Below are positions 61,833 through 64,000 of a stretch of 64,000 nt of DNA, piece after piece (within the stretch, counting starts at the first letter, position 1; each line of letters starts with the position of its first letter). The stretch spans positions 367,001 through 431,000 of the forward strand of contig NZ_CP036132.1 of the NCBI RefSeq assembly GCF_018742245.1, in the 5' to 3' direction. The notes beneath the pieces were generated by a model that saw nothing but the letters and a program-made list of their open reading frames with translations, did no database searches and was not told the origin of the DNA. The position numbers and the translations under genes were made by a program. Source of the DNA: Bacillus mycoides (GTDB lineage Bacteria > Bacillota > Bacilli > Bacillales > Bacillaceae_G).

Positions 61833-61917
61833 TTAATCGAACTCCTTTATTAACTATATATCGTCTAATATACCACAGTTTTCAAGAGGGAATGTAAAGG
61901 AGCCCCCTACCTTATAG

Positions 61918-61953
61918 GAGGCCACTGAAAAACGTAAGTTTTTCAGTGGCCTC
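61918..61953. repeat. Perfect 16-bp inverted repeat
   Basis: GAGGCCACTGAAAAAC (61918-61933) and GTTTTTCAGTGGCCTC (61938-61953) around GTAA. The right arm belongs to the reading frame of the permease remnant that follows. No clear T tract follows (ATTTATT). Confidence 0.8.
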
Positions 61954-62044
61954 ATTTATTGCGCTTATTGTTTTATCAGTTGCGTCTATTTTCATTGGTG
62001 AAAAAGATGTTAGTCTGAATGATATTTTGCATATGGAAAGGTAA
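61943..62044 (+). pseudogene. Remnant of a FecCD-type iron permease gene
   Basis: A 33-codon frame reads SVASFIALIVLSVASIFIG then EKDVSLNDILHMER and a stop. This is the shape of a first membrane helix followed by the conserved G-x-x-D-V-S-x-x-D-I-L segment at the N-terminus of FecCD siderophore permeases. It has no start codon or ribosome site and continues directly into the thiamine leader region. I interpret it as a fragment left by deletion of a permease gene; the match is by eye. Confidence 0.5.
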
Positions 62045-62094
62045 AGAGCTTGTTATTTTACTAGAATAAGAGTAGACTCTGAAGTAAGTGAATA

Positions 62095-62200
62095 AGAAGC
62101 ACATGGGGGTTTGTGGATGCAAACTGAGAGTATGACTAATAGTCCGTCATTGACCATTTGAACCTGTTGGATAATGCCAGCGTAGGGAGAGTGTAAAAGC
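62095..62200 (+). ncRNA. TPP riboswitch (THI element) of thiM-thiE
   Basis: Conserved parts are present in order: GGGGG...GATGCAAACTGAGAG (62105-62130), then ACCATTTGAACCTG (62153-62166) and GGATAATGCCAGCGTAGGGA (62169-62188). Two pyrophosphate/pyrimidine-binding arms can fold as in known THI elements. A terminator lies between the aptamer and thiM, so the switch should turn off transcription when thiamine pyrophosphate is high. Confidence 0.97.
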
Positions 62201-62208
62201 ACATGTTC

Positions 62209-62243
62209 AGGCACTTTGCGTACGCGCAAAGTGCCTTTTTGTG
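62209..62243 (+). terminator. Riboswitch-controlled terminator before thiM
   Basis: GGCACTTTGCG pairs with CGCAAAGTGCC (11 bp) around a 4-base loop, followed by TTTTTGTG, 20 bases after the TPP aptamer. Confidence 0.93.
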
Positions 62244-62277
62244 TATCTCCCATCACTATAGTTAGGAGATGAAAAGG

Positions 62278-63087
62278 ATGAATATGAAAGAAATTAGTAA
62301 AGTAGTGGATTTGGTAAGAGAGTCTAATCCGCTCGTTCATAATATTACAAATGTTGTTGTAACGAATTTTACAGCAAACGGTTTATTAGCATTAGGGGCA
62401 TCGCCTGTAATGGCGTATGCAAAAGAAGAAGTAGCAGAAATGGCTAGCATTGCAGGAGCTCTTGTTTTAAATATGGGTACACTTCGTCCTGAAGAGGTAG
62501 AAGCGATGTTACTTGCTGGTAAATCAGCAAATACGAATGATGTACCGGTACTGTTTGATCCAGTTGGTGCAGGAGCGACCTCTTATCGAACAGAAGTTGC
62601 GAGATATATTCCAGCTGAGATCGATTTAGCTATTATTCGCGGAAACGCAGCTGAAATAGCTAATGTTATTAATGAGAGATGGGAAATTAAAGGTGTAGAC
62701 GCTGGTACTGGAAATGGTAATGTTGTAAATATTGCAAAACAGGCAGCGGATGAATTAAATACAGTTTCGGTGATTACTGGAAAAGAAGATGTTGTTACAG
62801 ATGGAGAGCGAACTATTCTGATTCGAAATGGCCATCCTATTTTAACGAAAGTTACTGGAACAGGTTGTTTACTAACTTCTGTAATAGGAGCATTTGTAGC
62901 GGTAGAAAAGGATTATGTAAAGGCAGCAGTAGCCGCATTAACATTCTATGGAGTAGCAGCAGAAATATCAGCTTCGAAAACAGTAGAGAATGGACCAGGA
63001 AGCTTCCAAATTGAATTTTTAAATCAGTTAGCGAATACAACTTCAGATGATATTGAGAAGTATGGAAAGATTGAGGTTATACAGTAA
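62278..63087 (+). CDS. thiM: Hydroxyethylthiazole kinase
   Basis: A 269-residue ribokinase-fold enzyme phosphorylating 4-methyl-5-(2-hydroxyethyl)thiazole for thiamine salvage. Signatures: [45 protein letters not shown], and the anion-hole/general-base segment [16 protein letters not shown] with its catalytic Cys. The frame opens at ATG 62269, but AGGAG is only one base before it; ATG 62278 fits better. Expression is gated by the TPP riboswitch; thiE follows in the same transcript. Confidence 0.96.
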   Translation: MNMKEISKVVDLVRESNPLVHNITNVVVTNFTANGLLALGASPVMAYAKEEVAEMASIAGALVLNMGTLRPEEVEAMLLAGKSANTNDVPVLFDPVGAGATSYRTEVARYIPAEIDLAIIRGNAAEIANVINERWEIKGVDAGTGNGNVVNIAKQAADELNTVSVITGKEDVVTDGERTILIRNGHPILTKVTGTGCLLTSVIGAFVAVEKDYVKAAVAALTFYGVAAEISASKTVENGPGSFQIEFLNQLANTTSDDIEKYGKIEVIQ

Positions 63088-63100
63088 GGAGGGGAACTAG

Positions 63101-63760
63101 ATGTCGCGTATTACAATGGATGAAATGTCTAGGTTATTACCGGTATATTTTATTATGGGAAGTAACAATTGCATGAAGGAGCCACTACAAGTATTGAGAG
63201 ATGCACTAGAAGGTGGTATAACAATTTTTCAACTTCGTGAAAAGGGAGAAGGGGCTTTAACGGGAGAGAAACGTATTGATTTTGCGAAGGAACTACAAGC
63301 GCTTTGCAAGGAGTACGGTGTACCATTCATCGTAAATGATGATGTGGAACTAGCCCTCGAGTTAGATGCAGATGGCGTACATGTTGGACAAGATGATGAA
63401 GGAATTACATCTGTTCGTAAAAAAATGGGAGATAAAATTATTGGAGTATCTACACATACAATTGAAGAAGCACGCTGGGCGATTGAAAATGGAGCCGATT
63501 ATTTAGGAGTTGGTCCAATTTTCCCGACGAGTACGAAAAAAGATACGAAAGCGGTTCAAGGAACGAAAGGTCTAAAGTATTTTAGGGAACAAGAGATTAC
63601 AATACCGATCGTTGGGATTGGTGGGATTACCATTGAAAATACTGCTTCTGTTATAGAAGCGGGTGCGGATGGTGTTTCAGTTATTTCAGCGATTAGCTTA
63701 GCAGAATCTGCGTATGAAAGTACGAAGAAATTAGCTGAGGAAGTAAATAAGAGTTTGTAG
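63101..63760 (+). CDS. thiE: Thiamine-phosphate synthase
   Basis: A 219-residue TIM-barrel enzyme joining hydroxymethylpyrimidine pyrophosphate and thiazole phosphate to thiamine phosphate. Visible: [43 protein letters not shown], the pyrophosphate segment [15 protein letters not shown], and GIGGI plus ISAISLAE at the C-terminal phosphate site. AAGGAGG lies 9 bases before ATG 63101, 13 bases after thiM. The last supported gene of the riboswitch operon; a bcr1-like repeat follows directly. Confidence 0.97.
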   Translation: MSRITMDEMSRLLPVYFIMGSNNCMKEPLQVLRDALEGGITIFQLREKGEGALTGEKRIDFAKELQALCKEYGVPFIVNDDVELALELDADGVHVGQDDEGITSVRKKMGDKIIGVSTHTIEEARWAIENGADYLGVGPIFPTSTKKDTKAVQGTKGLKYFREQEITIPIVGIGGITIENTASVIEAGADGVSVISAISLAESAYESTKKLAEEVNKSL

Positions 63761-63782
63761 AGTCGCAAAATGGGTTGTTTCG

Positions 63783-63891
63783 TTTATCCTGCTATTTGTG
63801 GGAGCCTTGCTGCCCGTAAAGGTCCGATTGGTGAGGGCTAATAATCAGTGAGGGATGAACAAAATCCCCACTGATTAAAGCTTCACTTTAT
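63783..63891. repeat. bcr1-like repeat, copy C (short form)
   Basis: A 109-base relative bounded by TTTAT at both ends. It keeps TTTATCCTGCTATTTGTGG at the start, the GGTCCGATTGGTGAGGGCT core and the 3' hairpin AATCAGTG/CACTGATT, but lacks about 50 bases that hold the first hairpin in copy A. Confidence 0.8.
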
Positions 63892-63912
63892 TTAAACAAA
63901 CGTTTGATTAAA

Positions 63913-63949
63913 AAAGCACAAACCCTTTAGAAGTGTAGGTTTGTGCTTT
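63913..63949. terminator. Bidirectional terminator
   Basis: AAAGCACAAACC pairs exactly with GGTTTGTGCTTT around a 13-base loop, with A and T flanks; it lies between the repeat and a minus-strand gene end. Confidence 0.85.
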
Positions 63950-63952
63950 AAT

Positions 63953-64000
63953 TTAAAACATAATTGAAATTAAGAGCATTCCAATTCCGATAGAAGTGAA
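63953..64000 (-). CDS. C-terminus of a membrane protein (partial, beyond window)
   Basis: On the minus strand the last 15 codons before a TAA stop at 63953-63955 read FTSIGIGMLLISIMF, a hydrophobic end typical of a transporter. The adjacent bidirectional terminator supports a gene ending here. The rest lies outside, so no family can be given. Confidence 0.5.
   Translation of the reverse strand, partial: FTSIGIGMLLISIMF

Noticed and set aside
1..64000. CRISPR arrays, tRNA or rRNA genes, transposases, integrases
   Set aside because: No regularly spaced direct repeats, tRNA folds, rRNA segments or recombinase motifs were seen; the only repeats are the bcr1-like and about 50-bp elements listed.

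Overview
The window comes from a Bacillus cereus-group chromosome (B. cereus / thuringiensis / anthracis type). The support is low GC, AGGAGG-type ribosome sites, intrinsic terminators after most genes, CotB-type spore coat genes, three copies of a short TTTAT-bounded repeat that resembles the bcr elements of this group, a drd (5-deoxyribose) gene trio, and a gene order I recognise from that group. I saw no rRNA, tRNA, CRISPR array, prophage or transposase. This is mostly core chromosome, with small strain-variable patches.

Layout. 0-4.7 kb: GABA catabolism (gabT, cut by the window edge; a PAS/sigma-54 activator; gabD) followed by an SMR efflux gene whose start lies in a hairpin. 4.8-10.3 kb: lipoproteins, an M29 aminopeptidase, a peptidoglycan deacetylase-type lipoprotein, and a nucleoside transporter behind a guanine riboswitch (minus strand). 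10.7-17.3 kb: two RNA-modification enzymes, a bcr-like repeat, a GAF/PAS histidine kinase, a DUF1456 protein and a YgjP-type metalloprotein. 17.4-23.5 kb: a GNAT protein, a dipeptide epimerase, a regulator of unfamiliar architecture, an NhaC-type antiporter and an M20 amidohydrolase, probably one peptide or amino-acid scavenging unit. 24.3-26.4 kb: ahpC-ahpF behind a PerR-like box. 27-30 kb: drdK-drdI-drdA with a terminator hairpin in the leader. 30-34.4 kb: a siderophore importer without its own ATPase, and a ferredoxin-NADP reductase, with two Fur boxes between them. 35.6-37.4 kb: three CotB-type spore coat proteins. 37.7-43 kb: a saccharopine dehydrogenase-like protein, a membrane histidine kinase, a PqqD/RRE-like small protein, a twin P-loop ATPase and an RlaP-type nucleotidyltransferase. 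43-50 kb: a Rieske oxidoreductase, a fatty acid desaturase, an amino-acid ABC importer and a chemoreceptor. 50-56.4 kb: a BBE-type FAD oxidase, then an alpha-glucoside locus (GH13 glucosidase, PTS EIICB, EEP hydrolase) with four LacI/CcpA-type operators. 56.6-62 kb: a YhgE/Pip protein and topoisomerase III. 62-63.8 kb: a TPP riboswitch with thiM-thiE, then a third bcr-like repeat.

The items most worth a second look are: (1) the PqqD/RRE-like gene at 40.55 kb, with an overlapping mini-ORF and a terminator at its start, next to a twin P-loop ATPase and RlaP; (2) a terminator hairpin in the drdK leader with no known riboswitch; (3) a hairpin that covers the ribosome site and start codon of the SMR pump; (4) size variants of the bcr-like repeat and a second, about 50-bp intergenic repeat; (5) a FecCD permease remnant next to a perfect palindrome ahead of the thiamine riboswitch.

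All product calls come from reading the sequence and from memory of families; no searches were run. Several gene starts were moved inward from the longest open frame to the codon with the best-spaced ribosome site; each entry says so.
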